This document shows, piece by piece, positions 15,475 to 24,100 of a stretch of DNA of 64,000 nt. This DNA is from an uncultured Prevotellaceae bacterium (lineage in GTDB: Bacteria > Bacteroidota > Bacteroidia > Bacteroidales > Bacteroidaceae): contig CAMVKN010000006.1 of NCBI GenBank assembly GCA_947168045.1, forward strand, positions 28,934-92,933, written 5' to 3'. Made by a program: the position numbers and the translations under genes. Under the pieces are notes generated by a model that saw only the letters and a program-made list of their open reading frames with translations, had not been told where the DNA came from and did no database searches. Numbering within the stretch: position 1 is the first letter of the stretch; the number at the start of each line of letters is the position of its first letter.

Positions 15475-18228
15475 CTCGATGGCCTTGTCGACGGCGGCGC
15501 TGAGGCCGTCGGCGTTCTTGCCGCCAGCCTGGGCAAAGTGCGGCTGTCCACCGCCACCGCCCTGGATGAGCTTGGCGGCCTCGCGCACCATCTGTCCGGC
15601 GTTCAGGCCGTGGCTGCTGACCATGTCGTCGCTCATCATGATGGTGAGCTGTGGCTTGTCCTGGAACTTGGAGCCGATGACGCAGAGGAAGGGTGGCTCC
15701 ACGGCAGCGCGCAGCTGGAAGACCAGGTCCTTGACTGACGGCGGGGCCATTTCGACGACGCGGCTGATGACGTTGACGCCGTTGACGGGCTGAATCTCAG
15801 TCAGCAAATAGTCCTTCGTGCGCTGCACGGCCTGTGCCTGGAACGACTCTATCTCCTTCTTCATGGCGTCGTGCTCGTCGATGTATTTCTTGATGACGCC
15901 CTCCAGGTCCTTGGCGTTGTTGAAGAACGCCTTGACGGCCTTGAGGTGGTCCTCCATGACGTACAACAGGTCCTCGCACTCGCGGCCCGTCTTGGCCTCG
16001 ATGCGGCGTATGCCTGCTGCGACGCTGCTTTCAGAGATAATCTTGAAGAAGCCGATGCGGCCCGTTGAGGTGGCGTGGATGCCGCCGCAGAGCTCGCACG
16101 ACGGACCAAAGCGCATGACGCGCACGTGGTCGCCGTACTTCTCGCCGAAGAGGGCGATGGCGCCCAGCTTCTTGGCCTCGTCCATGGGCATGTCGCGATG
16201 CTCGTCGCGCGGCAGGTCCTGGCGAATCATGTCGTTGACCATGCGTTCCACCTCGCGCAGCTGCTCGTCGCTGACCTTCTCGAAGTGGCTGAAGTCAAAG
16301 CGCAGGATGTCGGGGCTGACATAGGAGCCCTTCTGCTCCACATGGTCGCCCAAGACCTGCTTCAGGGCATAGTCCAGCAGGTGTGTGGCGGTGTGGTTGG
16401 CGGCGCTGGCATCGCGCTTGTCGGTGTCGACGCAGGCCATGAACTCGGCCGTCAGGTCCTTGGGCAGCTGCTTGACGATGTGGACGGTCTGTCCGTTCTC
16501 ACGCTTCGAGTCGATGATGTCGACGGTCTCGTTCTCGCTGACAAGGACGCCCGTCTCGCCCACCTGGCCGCCCATCTCGCCGTAGAACGGTGTGTAGTCG
16601 AGCACCAGCTCGTAGAAGACGTTCTTCTTCTGCGTCACCTTGCGGTAGCGCAGGATGTGGCAGGTGTATTCGGAGTAGTCGTAGCCCACGAACTGCTGTT
16701 CGCCGGCGGGGGAACCGCCGGGCGCTGGCTCGCCGGCGGGGGAACCGCCGGACACTGTCATCCAGTCGCCGTTCTCCACCTGGGCGGCGTTGCGGGCGCG
16801 CTCCTTCTGCTTCTGCATCTCAGTGTTGAACTGCTCCTCGTTGACCGTAAAGCCGTTCTCGCGGCAGATTAGCTCAGTGAGGTCGAGCGGGAAACCGTAG
16901 GTGTCGAACAGACGGAAGGCGATAGTGCCGTCTAACTCCTTGGTCTGCTCCACCTCCGTGCTCCTCAGCTCTTTCTCCAAGAGCGAGATGCCCTTGTCCA
17001 AGGTGCGCAGGAAGGCATCTTCCTCCTCCTTGATGACACGGCCGATGAGCTGCTGCTGCGCCCTCAGCTCGGGGAAGGCATCGCCCATCTCCTCGACGAG
17101 GGTGGGCAACAGCTTGTAGAGGAAGGCCTCCTTCTGTCCGAGGAATGTGTAGGCATAGCGCACGGCACGGCGCAGGATGCGGCGGATGACGTAGCCTGCC
17201 TTGGCATTGGACGGCAGCTGGCCGTCGGCTATCGAGAACGACACTGCGCGCAGGTGGTCGGCGCAGACGCGCATGGCCACGTTGATCTCGTCTTGTTGAG
17301 TGTTGAGAGTTGAGTGTTGAGAGACTTTACCGTCGCCGGCAGAACTAACGTTGCTCAGCTCTGAACCTTGGGCTCTTAGCTCCTCCTCTTCCTCAAAGGT
17401 GGTGTACTTCAGACCGGTGATGTCCTGCTCAGCCTTGATGATGGGCTGGAAGATGTCGGTGTCGTAGTTGGAGTGTTTGCCCTGCAGCATGCGCACCAGG
17501 CGCTCGAAGCCCATGCCGGTGTCGATGACGTTCATCGACAGCTTCTCTAACGAGCCGTCGGCCTTGCGGTTGAACTGCATGAACACCAGGTTCCATATCT
17601 CAATGACCTGTGGGTCGTCCTTGTTCACCAGGTCACGTCCGCTGATGCCGCTGGCAGCGCGCTGCTCAGGCGTGCGGCTGTCGACGTGAATCTCAGAGCA
17701 GGGTCCGCAGGGACCGGTGTCGCCCATCTCCCAGAAGTTGTCATGCTTGTTGCCGTTGATGATATGGTCCTCGGGCACGTGCTTGGCCCAGTAGCGGGCA
17801 GCCTCGTCGTCGCGGGGGATGTCTTCGAGGGGGGAACCCTCGAACACTGTGACGTAGAGGTCGTCGGGGTTCAGCTTCAGCACGTCGACCAGGTATTCCC
17901 ATGCCATGTCGATGGCACCCTCCTTGAAATAGTCGCCAAAGCTCCAGTTGCCCAGCATCTCGAACATGGTGTGGTGGTAAGTGTCGTGGCCCACCTCTTC
18001 CAGGTCGTTGTGCTTGCCACTGACGCGCAGGCACTTCTGCGTGTCGGCACGGCGGCGCGGCTCAGGGTTGCGCGTTCCCAATATAATGTCTTTCCACTGG
18101 TTCATGCCGGCGTTGGTGAACATCAGCGTCGGGTCGTCCTTAATCACCATCGGTGCCGATGGCACGATGGCATGTCCCTTTGACTCGAAAAACTTCTTGA
18201 ACGAGTCACGGATTTCTTTTGCAGTCAT
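15457..18228 (-). CDS. alaS: Alanine--tRNA ligase
   Basis: 923 residues, about 45-50 longer than typical. Class II motifs: [53 protein letters not shown] and [11 protein letters not shown]; editing-domain zinc ligands HTATHLL and [13 protein letters not shown]1-type C-terminal domain ending in the Gly-rich [14 protein letters not shown]. The extra length is explained by two inserts: [20 protein letters not shown] near residues 293-312, and two GGSPAGE copies near 492-510. EGSPLEDIP near residue 130 also coincides with a small GGGGGGAACCC palindrome (17823-17843). The start is ATG 18228, with the promoter about 90 bases upstream. Confidence 0.97.
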   Translation of the reverse strand: MTAKEIRDSFKKFFESKGHAIVPSAPMVIKDDPTLMFTNAGMNQWKDIILGTRNPEPRRRADTQKCLRVSGKHNDLEEVGHDTYHHTMFEMLGNWSFGDYFKEGAIDMAWEYLVDVLKLNPDDLYVTVFEGSPLEDIPRDDEAARYWAKHVPEDHIINGNKHDNFWEMGDTGPCGPCSEIHVDSRTPEQRAASGISGRDLVNKDDPQVIEIWNLVFMQFNRKADGSLEKLSMNVIDTGMGFERLVRMLQGKHSNYDTDIFQPIIKAEQDITGLKYTTFEEEEELRAQGSELSNVSSAGDGKVSQHSTLNTQQDEINVAMRVCADHLRAVSFSIADGQLPSNAKAGYVIRRILRRAVRYAYTFLGQKEAFLYKLLPTLVEEMGDAFPELRAQQQLIGRVIKEEEDAFLRTLDKGISLLEKELRSTEVEQTKELDGTIAFRLFDTYGFPLDLTELICRENGFTVNEEQFNTEMQKQKERARNAAQVENGDWMTVSGGSPAGEPAPGGSPAGEQQFVGYDYSEYTCHILRYRKVTQKKNVFYELVLDYTPFYGEMGGQVGETGVLVSENETVDIIDSKRENGQTVHIVKQLPKDLTAEFMACVDTDKRDASAANHTATHLLDYALKQVLGDHVEQKGSYVSPDILRFDFSHFEKVSDEQLREVERMVNDMIRQDLPRDEHRDMPMDEAKKLGAIALFGEKYGDHVRVMRFGPSCELCGGIHATSTGRIGFFKIISESSVAAGIRRIEAKTGRECEDLLYVMEDHLKAVKAFFNNAKDLEGVIKKYIDEHDAMKKEIESFQAQAVQRTKDYLLTEIQPVNGVNVISRVVEMAPPSVKDLVFQLRAAVEPPFLCVIGSKFQDKPQLTIMMSDDMVSSHGLNAGQMVREAAKLIQGGGGGQPHFAQAGGKNADGLSAAVDKAIELAFKQ
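16701..16751. repeat. Two palindromic CCGGCGGTTCCCCCGCCGG copies inside alaS
   Basis: cgccggcgggggaaccgccgg occurs at 16701-16721 and, 30 bases later, at 16731-16751, each nearly palindromic and in frame. They encode the two GGSPAGE units of AlaRS, between the class II core region and the conserved VGYDYSEY segment. Confidence 0.9.
17294..17325. repeat. GTTGAGTGTTGAGA array inside alaS
   Basis: gttgagtgttgagagttg followed by agtgttgagag, in frame on the minus strand, encodes [10 protein letters not shown]. It is the same sort of short tandem repeat that fills intergenic gaps in this window. Confidence 0.8.
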
Positions 18229-18237
18229 CTTGTTTTA

Positions 18238-18288
18238 TTTACGATTTACGGATTTTCGATTTTCGATTTACGGATTTTCGATTTACTG
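18238..18288. repeat. GATTTACGGATTTTC tandem repeats upstream of alaS
   Basis: gatttacggattttcgattt occurs twice, offset by a short tcgattt unit. The array lies in the alaS 5' leader between promoter and start codon. Confidence 0.75.
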
Positions 18289-18319
18289 TTGTACTGATGC
18301 GGTTTGTGATTTGTGGGTG

Positions 18320-18327
18320 CAAAGGTA
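18320..18327 (-). promoter_or_regulatory. Promoter -7 element of alaS
   Basis: TACCTTTG on the minus strand. Expected transcription start near 18313 gives a leader of about 85 nt containing the GATTTACG repeats. Confidence 0.6.
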
Positions 18328-18373
18328 CGTCTTTTTTTGCGAATTGACGAAGAATCGTGTGTGTTTTTCTCCA

Positions 18374-19645
18374 TCAGAGCTCCAGGTCGCCGTCGTGAAT
18401 CTCGTGCCAGGGCAGTCCCTGCTTGTTCAGCTGCTCCATGAATGGGTCGGGGTCGAACTCCTCCACGTTATGCACGCCCGGCTTGTTCCACAGTCCCTTG
18501 CAGAACATCATGGCGCCAATCATGGCGGGCACGCCGGTGGTGTAGCTCACGCCCTGCATGCCCGTCTCCTCGTAGGCGGCCTGGTGCGAGCAGTTGTTGT
18601 AGACGTAGTAGGTGTGCTCCTTTCCGTCGTAGCCTATTCCGCGTATGCGACAGCCAATGGAGGTCTGGCCCTCGTAGTTAGCGCCGAGTTCCTGCGGGTT
18701 GGGCAGCACGGCCTTGAGGAACTGCAGGGGCACAATCTTCACCTTGGCCGTGCCGGTGCCGTCGGCCAGCGGGGCCTCGTACTCCACCTCGTCGATGCGG
18801 CTCATGCCGATGTTCTGAATCACCTCCAGGTGCTTCAGGTACTGCTGGCCGAAGGTCATCCAGAAGCGGGCACGCTTGATGGTGGGATAGTTGATGACCA
18901 GCGACTCAATCTCCTCGTGGTGCAGCAGGTAGCTGTCGCGTGGGCCAATCTCGGGGTAGGTCAGGTCCTTGTGAATCTCTAACGGCTCGGTCTCCACCCA
19001 CTGGCCGTTCTCCCAGTAGAGCCCCTTCTGCGTGATTTCGCGGATGTTAATCTCGGGGTTGAAGTTGGTGGCGAAAGCCTTGTGGTGGTCGCCGGCGTTG
19101 CAGTCCACGATGTCCAGGTATTGAAGCTCCTTGAAGTGGTGCTTGGCGGCGTATGCGGTGAAGATGCTGGTGACGCCAGGGTCGAAGCCGCAACCCAGGA
19201 TGGCTGTCAGTCCGGCCTGCTCAAAGCGCTCGCGGTAGGCCCACTGCCATGAATACTCAAAGTGGGCCTCGTCCTTCGGCTCATAGTTGGCCGTGTCCAG
19301 GTAGCTGCAGCCGCAGGCCAGACAGGCATCCATGATGGTGAGGTCCTGATAGGGTAGGGCAAGGTTGATGACGAGGTCGGGCTTGTAGTCGTTGAACAGC
19401 GCCTTGAGCTGCTCCACGTCGTCGGCGTCCACCTGGGCGGTCCTGATGGAGAAACCCACCCCCGCCCCCTCCCCAAGGGAGGGGGGGATGATGCCTTTGG
19501 CCTTGATGGCTTCAACAATTTTGTCGCACTTCGCCTTGCGGCGGCTGGCAATCATAAACTCGGTGAACACATCGGCGTTCTGTGCTATCTTGAACGCGGC
19601 GACCGTGGCAACGCCTCCGGCGCCAATCATCAATACTCGTGACAT
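18374..19645 (-). CDS. Saccharopine dehydrogenase family, probable carboxy(nor)spermidine dehydrogenase
   Basis: 423 residues. It opens with the NAD(P)-binding GAGGVATVAAFKIA, then ASRRKAKC, DLVINLALPYQD, CSYLDTANYEP and GCGFDPGVTSIF. The closest remembered family is the carboxynorspermidine/carboxyspermidine dehydrogenase used for spermidine synthesis in Bacteroidetes (reductive joining of aspartate semialdehyde to a diamine); lysine-pathway saccharopine dehydrogenase is the alternative. The insert IPPSLGEGAGVGF at residues 52-65 replaces the normal short stretch and is encoded by a CCCTCCCCAAGGGAGGGG palindrome. The partner decarboxylase is not in the window. Confidence 0.85.
   Translation of the reverse strand: MSRVLMIGAGGVATVAAFKIAQNADVFTEFMIASRRKAKCDKIVEAIKAKGIIPPSLGEGAGVGFSIRTAQVDADDVEQLKALFNDYKPDLVINLALPYQDLTIMDACLACGCSYLDTANYEPKDEAHFEYSWQWAYRERFEQAGLTAILGCGFDPGVTSIFTAYAAKHHFKELQYLDIVDCNAGDHHKAFATNFNPEINIREITQKGLYWENGQWVETEPLEIHKDLTYPEIGPRDSYLLHHEEIESLVINYPTIKRARFWMTFGQQYLKHLEVIQNIGMSRIDEVEYEAPLADGTGTAKVKIVPLQFLKAVLPNPQELGANYEGQTSIGCRIRGIGYDGKEHTYYVYNNCSHQAAYEETGMQGVSYTTGVPAMIGAMMFCKGLWNKPGVHNVEEFDPDPFMEQLNKQGLPWHEIHDGDLEL
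19454..19487. repeat. CCCTCCCCAAGGGAGGGG palindrome inside the dehydrogenase gene
   Basis: acccacccccgccccctc followed by cccaagggaggggggg. It matches the 42-bp elements at 39326 and 39382 in its first 31 bases apart from single changes, and is read through in frame. Confidence 0.9.
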
Positions 19646-19649
19646 GTTT

Positions 19650-19745
19650 ATTTTGATTTGAGATTTGAGGTTTGAGATTTGAGATTTTTGATTTGAGATT
19701 TATTTTTTCCCTTATTTGGGGAGGGGTTAGGGGAGGGCTGTCTTC
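19650..19745. repeat. GATTTGA array joined to a GGGGAGGGGTTAGGGGAGGG element
   Basis: gatttgag/gatttgagg units run from about 19655 to 19703, then ttggggaggggttagggg continues to 19740. The latter supplies the last codons (Ala-Leu-Pro) and the TAA stop of the GH28 gene. Confidence 0.8.
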
Positions 19746-21073
19746 TCGCCGTTGACGATGACGTTGTTGAGGGTGAGCTCGTCGATGGGGTTGTTGGTGA
19801 AGGCCTTCACCTTCGCGTGGTCCACCACATCGATGTCGTCGAAGCTGAAACGGCACAGCTCATACTTGTCAGAGCCAGTGACGTTGAAGAAAGTGCCGCA
19901 GTCCATGCGGATGTTGCGGAACGACACATTGTTGCACTGCGACAGGGGCATGTCCTCGCGCTCCTGCTTCTCATAGAACTGCGTCCAGGGACGGACGAGC
20001 AGGAAGGAGCGGCAGTGGCCGGTGAATCCCTCCACATGCACGTACTCATAGTGCTGGGGGGTGTCGGGGCGCATCTTCAGCCACAGCACGTTGTTCGTGT
20101 TGTCGGCGTGGCAGTTGCGCATGATGACGTTCCAGTCGTGCAGGCTCTCCGACCCTAAGGTCATGCAGCCGTGCACCGTGCCATAGTGGCAGTTCTCCAC
20201 CAGGATGTTATAGCAGGGACCGTTCTCGGGGGCCTGGTCGGCGAAGGTGCCCTTGCCGCCCTTGAGCACCACGGCGTCGTCGTTGACGTTCATGTAGCAG
20301 CCGCGCACCACCACGTCGTGACACACGTCAATGTCGATGGCATCGGTCGAGGGACCTTTGATGTCCGTAGTCGACGAGTAGATGTAAAGGTCCAGGTAGC
20401 GCACGTGGTCGCAGCGGTAGATGTGGTTGGTCCAGAAGGGCGAGTTGATGAGGCGCACATCCTGGATGGTCACGTTCTTGCTGTTCGAGATGTAGGTCAG
20501 CCTGGGGCGCTGCGCATCCTTGTTGGTGCACTGTGGGTTCCACTTGCGGCGTATCCAGAACTCCTCCCAGTAAGGCTCGCCGTTGCCGTCGATGGTGCCC
20601 TGGCCGGTGATGGTAAAGCCGTCCAGCCCGTCGGCGTTCACCAGTGCGGTGAAGTACTTGCAGGTCTGGCCCTCTATGCGCGTCTCGCGTATCTCGAAGT
20701 CGTGCACGCGCTCGCTGCCCTTCAGCACGGCACCTTCCTGCAGGTGCAGGTGCGTGCCCTGTCGGAAGAAGAGGCTGCCGGTGTAGAACGTCCCCTTGGG
20801 CACGACGATGACGCCGCCGCCCTCAGCCGCCGCCTTGTCGATGACGGCCTGTATCTGTTGTGTCTGGATGTCCGTGGTGCCTTGCCGCACGCCGTAGCTC
20901 GTCAGCACATACTGTCGGCCCAGCTGGCTCACGTCCACCTTCGTGGTGTCGGTGAACCATGCGTCCATCACTTCGCCGTTAGGCCACGTCTCTTGTTTCG
21001 TCACTTTCTTCTTGGCCATGCCTGCCGTGCAAAGCATCAGCAGCGCCAGTAGCAGCGTTAGTTTTTTGTTCAT
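19727..21073 (-). CDS. Glycoside hydrolase family 28 (polygalacturonase-like)
   Basis: 448 residues, signal peptide MNKKLTLLLALLMLCTAGMA. The right-handed beta-helix GH28 pattern is clear: a pectate-lyase-type N-terminal VIDKAAAEGGGVIVVPKGTF, then STDAIDID (general NTD motif), NDDAVVLKGGK (catalytic Asp pair) and VHGCMTLGSE in place of the usual GHG motif. It is likely periplasmic or surface-exposed and acts on pectin or rhamnogalacturonan-type oligosaccharides, substrate not decided. No PUL neighbours (SusC/D) are present, so it is an isolated gene. The C terminus runs into a repeat element that provides the stop codon. Confidence 0.9.
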   Translation of the reverse strand: MNKKLTLLLALLMLCTAGMAKKKVTKQETWPNGEVMDAWFTDTTKVDVSQLGRQYVLTSYGVRQGTTDIQTQQIQAVIDKAAAEGGGVIVVPKGTFYTGSLFFRQGTHLHLQEGAVLKGSERVHDFEIRETRIEGQTCKYFTALVNADGLDGFTITGQGTIDGNGEPYWEEFWIRRKWNPQCTNKDAQRPRLTYISNSKNVTIQDVRLINSPFWTNHIYRCDHVRYLDLYIYSSTTDIKGPSTDAIDIDVCHDVVVRGCYMNVNDDAVVLKGGKGTFADQAPENGPCYNILVENCHYGTVHGCMTLGSESLHDWNVIMRNCHADNTNNVLWLKMRPDTPQHYEYVHVEGFTGHCRSFLLVRPWTQFYEKQEREDMPLSQCNNVSFRNIRMDCGTFFNVTGSDKYELCRFSFDDIDVVDHAKVKAFTNNPIDELTLNNVIVNGEKTALP

Positions 21074-21152
21074 CTGTCCTATAGGTTTACAATGCGGCGC
21101 AAAATTACAAAAATGTCAGCGAAAAACAAAGAAAAACAATCTTTTTTTTCAT

Positions 21153-24100
21153 TCACGAGTTGGCCAGCGTGACGTTCTGGTTGTTCCTTGTCACCGTGCC
21201 GTTTTGCTCCATGACAGTCAACACCTCCTTGATGGTCTCGCTAATCTTGGCCCCGGCACCTGCGAAGCCCAGCTTCTTGGCTGCCAGTGTGGGAATCTTG
21301 TCGGGCGGCAGCGAGAACTCCTCCTCAATCACCTCCCTGATGGCATTGGCTATCTCCACGGCAGGAATCTCGGTGATGGTGCGTGCTGAGGGAGCCCTGT
21401 AGCCTTCGAAGCGGTCAGCGCTTGCCTTGTCAGTCCAATAGCTGCTGATGCCGCCGATGGTCATCGGGTCGCGGTAGAGCTGCGTCGCAGCATGTGCCAC
21501 GGCCCGCTGTATGTTAGCCCCGGCATGGCCGAAGCCCAGCGCCTTGGCCAGCCGCTTGCACAGGTAGCCCTCGGTGGCAGGCTGCTCAACCTTCAGGATG
21601 TTCTTGATGATGCGTAGGTTGGCAGCGTCAAGAGGGTTGAAGGCATCCTTGCCAATGGGCACGGCATCCATGGCACACTCGTGGTAAGGCTGCTGTCCCT
21701 TGTTGCGCATGGTGTCCACGGCGATGCCTGCAGCCTTAATCTTCTCAGCGTCGAAGAGCGGGGTGGGCTCCGTCACGACAGTCTCCTCCTGCGCCTTTCC
21801 AGCTTCGGCATCCTTCAGCTCGTCAATGATTTGCTTCAGTGCTCGCTCGCGGTTCTCATACCAGTCGATGGAGTAAACCCGCATCACCCTCCAGGCGAGC
21901 ATGCGCAGCACGCCGGGCTGCACAATCTCACGGTCGCGTGTGGTCTTCGTCTCGTAGTAGGTCTTGCCGTCGCACAGTATTCCCAGGATGTACTTCTCTG
22001 GCTGCTCGCGTGTGGCCACGGCAATGTCAACCTTGAAGTTCGACCTGCCCACAAAGGCCTCGGTGACATAGCCCTGCTGTTCCAGCGCGCTGCATATCTG
22101 GCTCACCATCACATTCTTACTGCCCTCGTCGGTGGGGGGGGCGGTCAGCGGCAGCCGTCCCGTCTCGGCAAACTCCAGGAAGCCCTTCAGTCCCTCCACG
22201 CCCTTGGCCTGCGAGCGACGCAGGTCAATCTGGCTGGCCTTCAGTGTGGAGTAGACAATCATCTCATAGCGTGCGCGCGACACGGCCACGTTCAGTCGTC
22301 GCTCGCCGCCGGCGTTGTTCAGCGGGCCGAAGTTCATCGACACCCTTCCATACTTGTCGGCACCGTAGCCGATGGAGAAGAGAATGACATCGCGCTCGTC
22401 GCCCTGTACGTTCTCCAGGTTCTTCACGAAGATGGGCTCATGGCTGCCCATGGCCACCTCCTTCAGGTCTGGCCGACGGTCGAGGGCCTCGGTCAGGTCA
22501 TCCTCAATGCGGTCGCCCTGCACCTTGCTGAACGACACGATGCCCATGCTGTAGCGGCTCAGCTCAGGGTCATTCAGACGGCGCAGCACCTCGTCGACGA
22601 TGGCCTTCGACTCCTCGGGGTTGCTTCTGGTGTGTCCCTTGTCGTACACACCGTTGACGGGTACGAGCCTGACCTTCGCCACATGGTCGTCGGTCGAGGG
22701 GAAGGTCAGCAGCTGGTTGTCGTAGTACTGCGAGTTGCTGAAGGCGATGAGGCTCTCGTGCTTGCTGCGGTAGTGCCAGTTCAGCTGGTGCTCGCAGAGC
22801 GAGAGGGTGATGCAGTCGTCGAGGATGCTCTCCATGTCGTCGATGTCCGACTCCTCCTCGTCCACCTGCGTGGTGGTGAAGAAGCTGGTCGGCGGCATCT
22901 GCTTGCTGTCGCCCACGACGATGAGCGCCTTTCCGCGGGCGATGGCGCCCACGGCCTCGCTCGTCGGCATCTGCGAAGCCTCGTCGAAGATGACCAGGTC
23001 GAACTTCTCGTTGTTCAGGTCAATGTATTGCGCCACTGAGATGGGACTCATCAGCATGCAGGGGCACAGTCGTGGCAGCAGCGTCGGAATGTTGTCAATG
23101 ATGGCGCGTATGGAGTTGCCCCGTCCGCCGTTGGCAATGTTCCGCTTCAGGATGCTCATCTCCGACCCTTCGGCGCTGGCGGCCGACGACGATGGCACCC
23201 TTGAGGCCAGCTTGCTGTACAGCTCCTGCTTGCTCAGCTCCTGGAAGTGCGCCGTGTCGCGCTTGTATTTCTCTATCTGCTGGCGGAACTTCAGTCCGTT
23301 GAACATCCTCAGGCTTTCGTTGTCGTCGATGGCCGTGCTGATGAGCTGGTGGAAGATGGCCTTCAGGAAGGTGTTCATGGCCTGTGCCGGCCGCACGCCC
23401 TGTTCGGTCATCGTCACCACGGGCAGGGCCTCCATCTGGCACAGCTCCCGTTTCTTGTCCGTCCAGTGGTACCAGTCCTTAATCAGTGCATAGCAGTCGA
23501 GCCACTGCGCCACATGCCTGCCAATGTCACCCTTGCTGTTGGCCCGTGCCGTCAGTCCCTGTAACCGTGCCGTCAGCTCTGTCAGCTGCTTGTCTTGGCT
23601 GATGACGGTCCCGGCATCCAGCAGGAACTCGGAAGCTTTGCTCCTTAGTCCGTTCTGGAAACGGCTGTAGGCATCGTGGCGCTCCTGGTGGCTGAAGCCG
23701 TTGGCGTGGGCAAATGCCACCATCTCCTCCGTCTGCTGCTTCAGGCTCTTGTTCGTCTGCTGGTATGCGTCAACCATGTTGAGCATGCTGTCAATGCCCG
23801 ACTCAAACACCGGACCGTAGACCTGCAGTGTCTTCAGGTAGCGTTTCTTGGCGAAGAATCTTGGCAGGAACCACTTTGACTTCACCTCTTCCCACTCCCT
23901 GCGGTAGGCCCCCACGTCCATGCGCAGGATGCCCTCTTGGTACGATGCCAGCAGCTGCTCGCGTTGTTCCCCGGCTTTCTGCTCGGTTGTCAGATAGTCA
24001 GTAAACAGTGCCAGCCACTTCAAATCGGCTTCGCTCTGCAACCCGAAGCCCGTGGCCGTGTTCAGTGCACTCAGGCTGGCCTCATGTTTCTGACTGATGT

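Noticed and set aside
21681..23039. 452-codon plus-strand frame opposite the Hhe-type gene
   Set aside because: It is antisense to conserved helicase motifs and has Ala/Val/His/Leu-biased composition typical of a shadow frame in GC-rich DNA.
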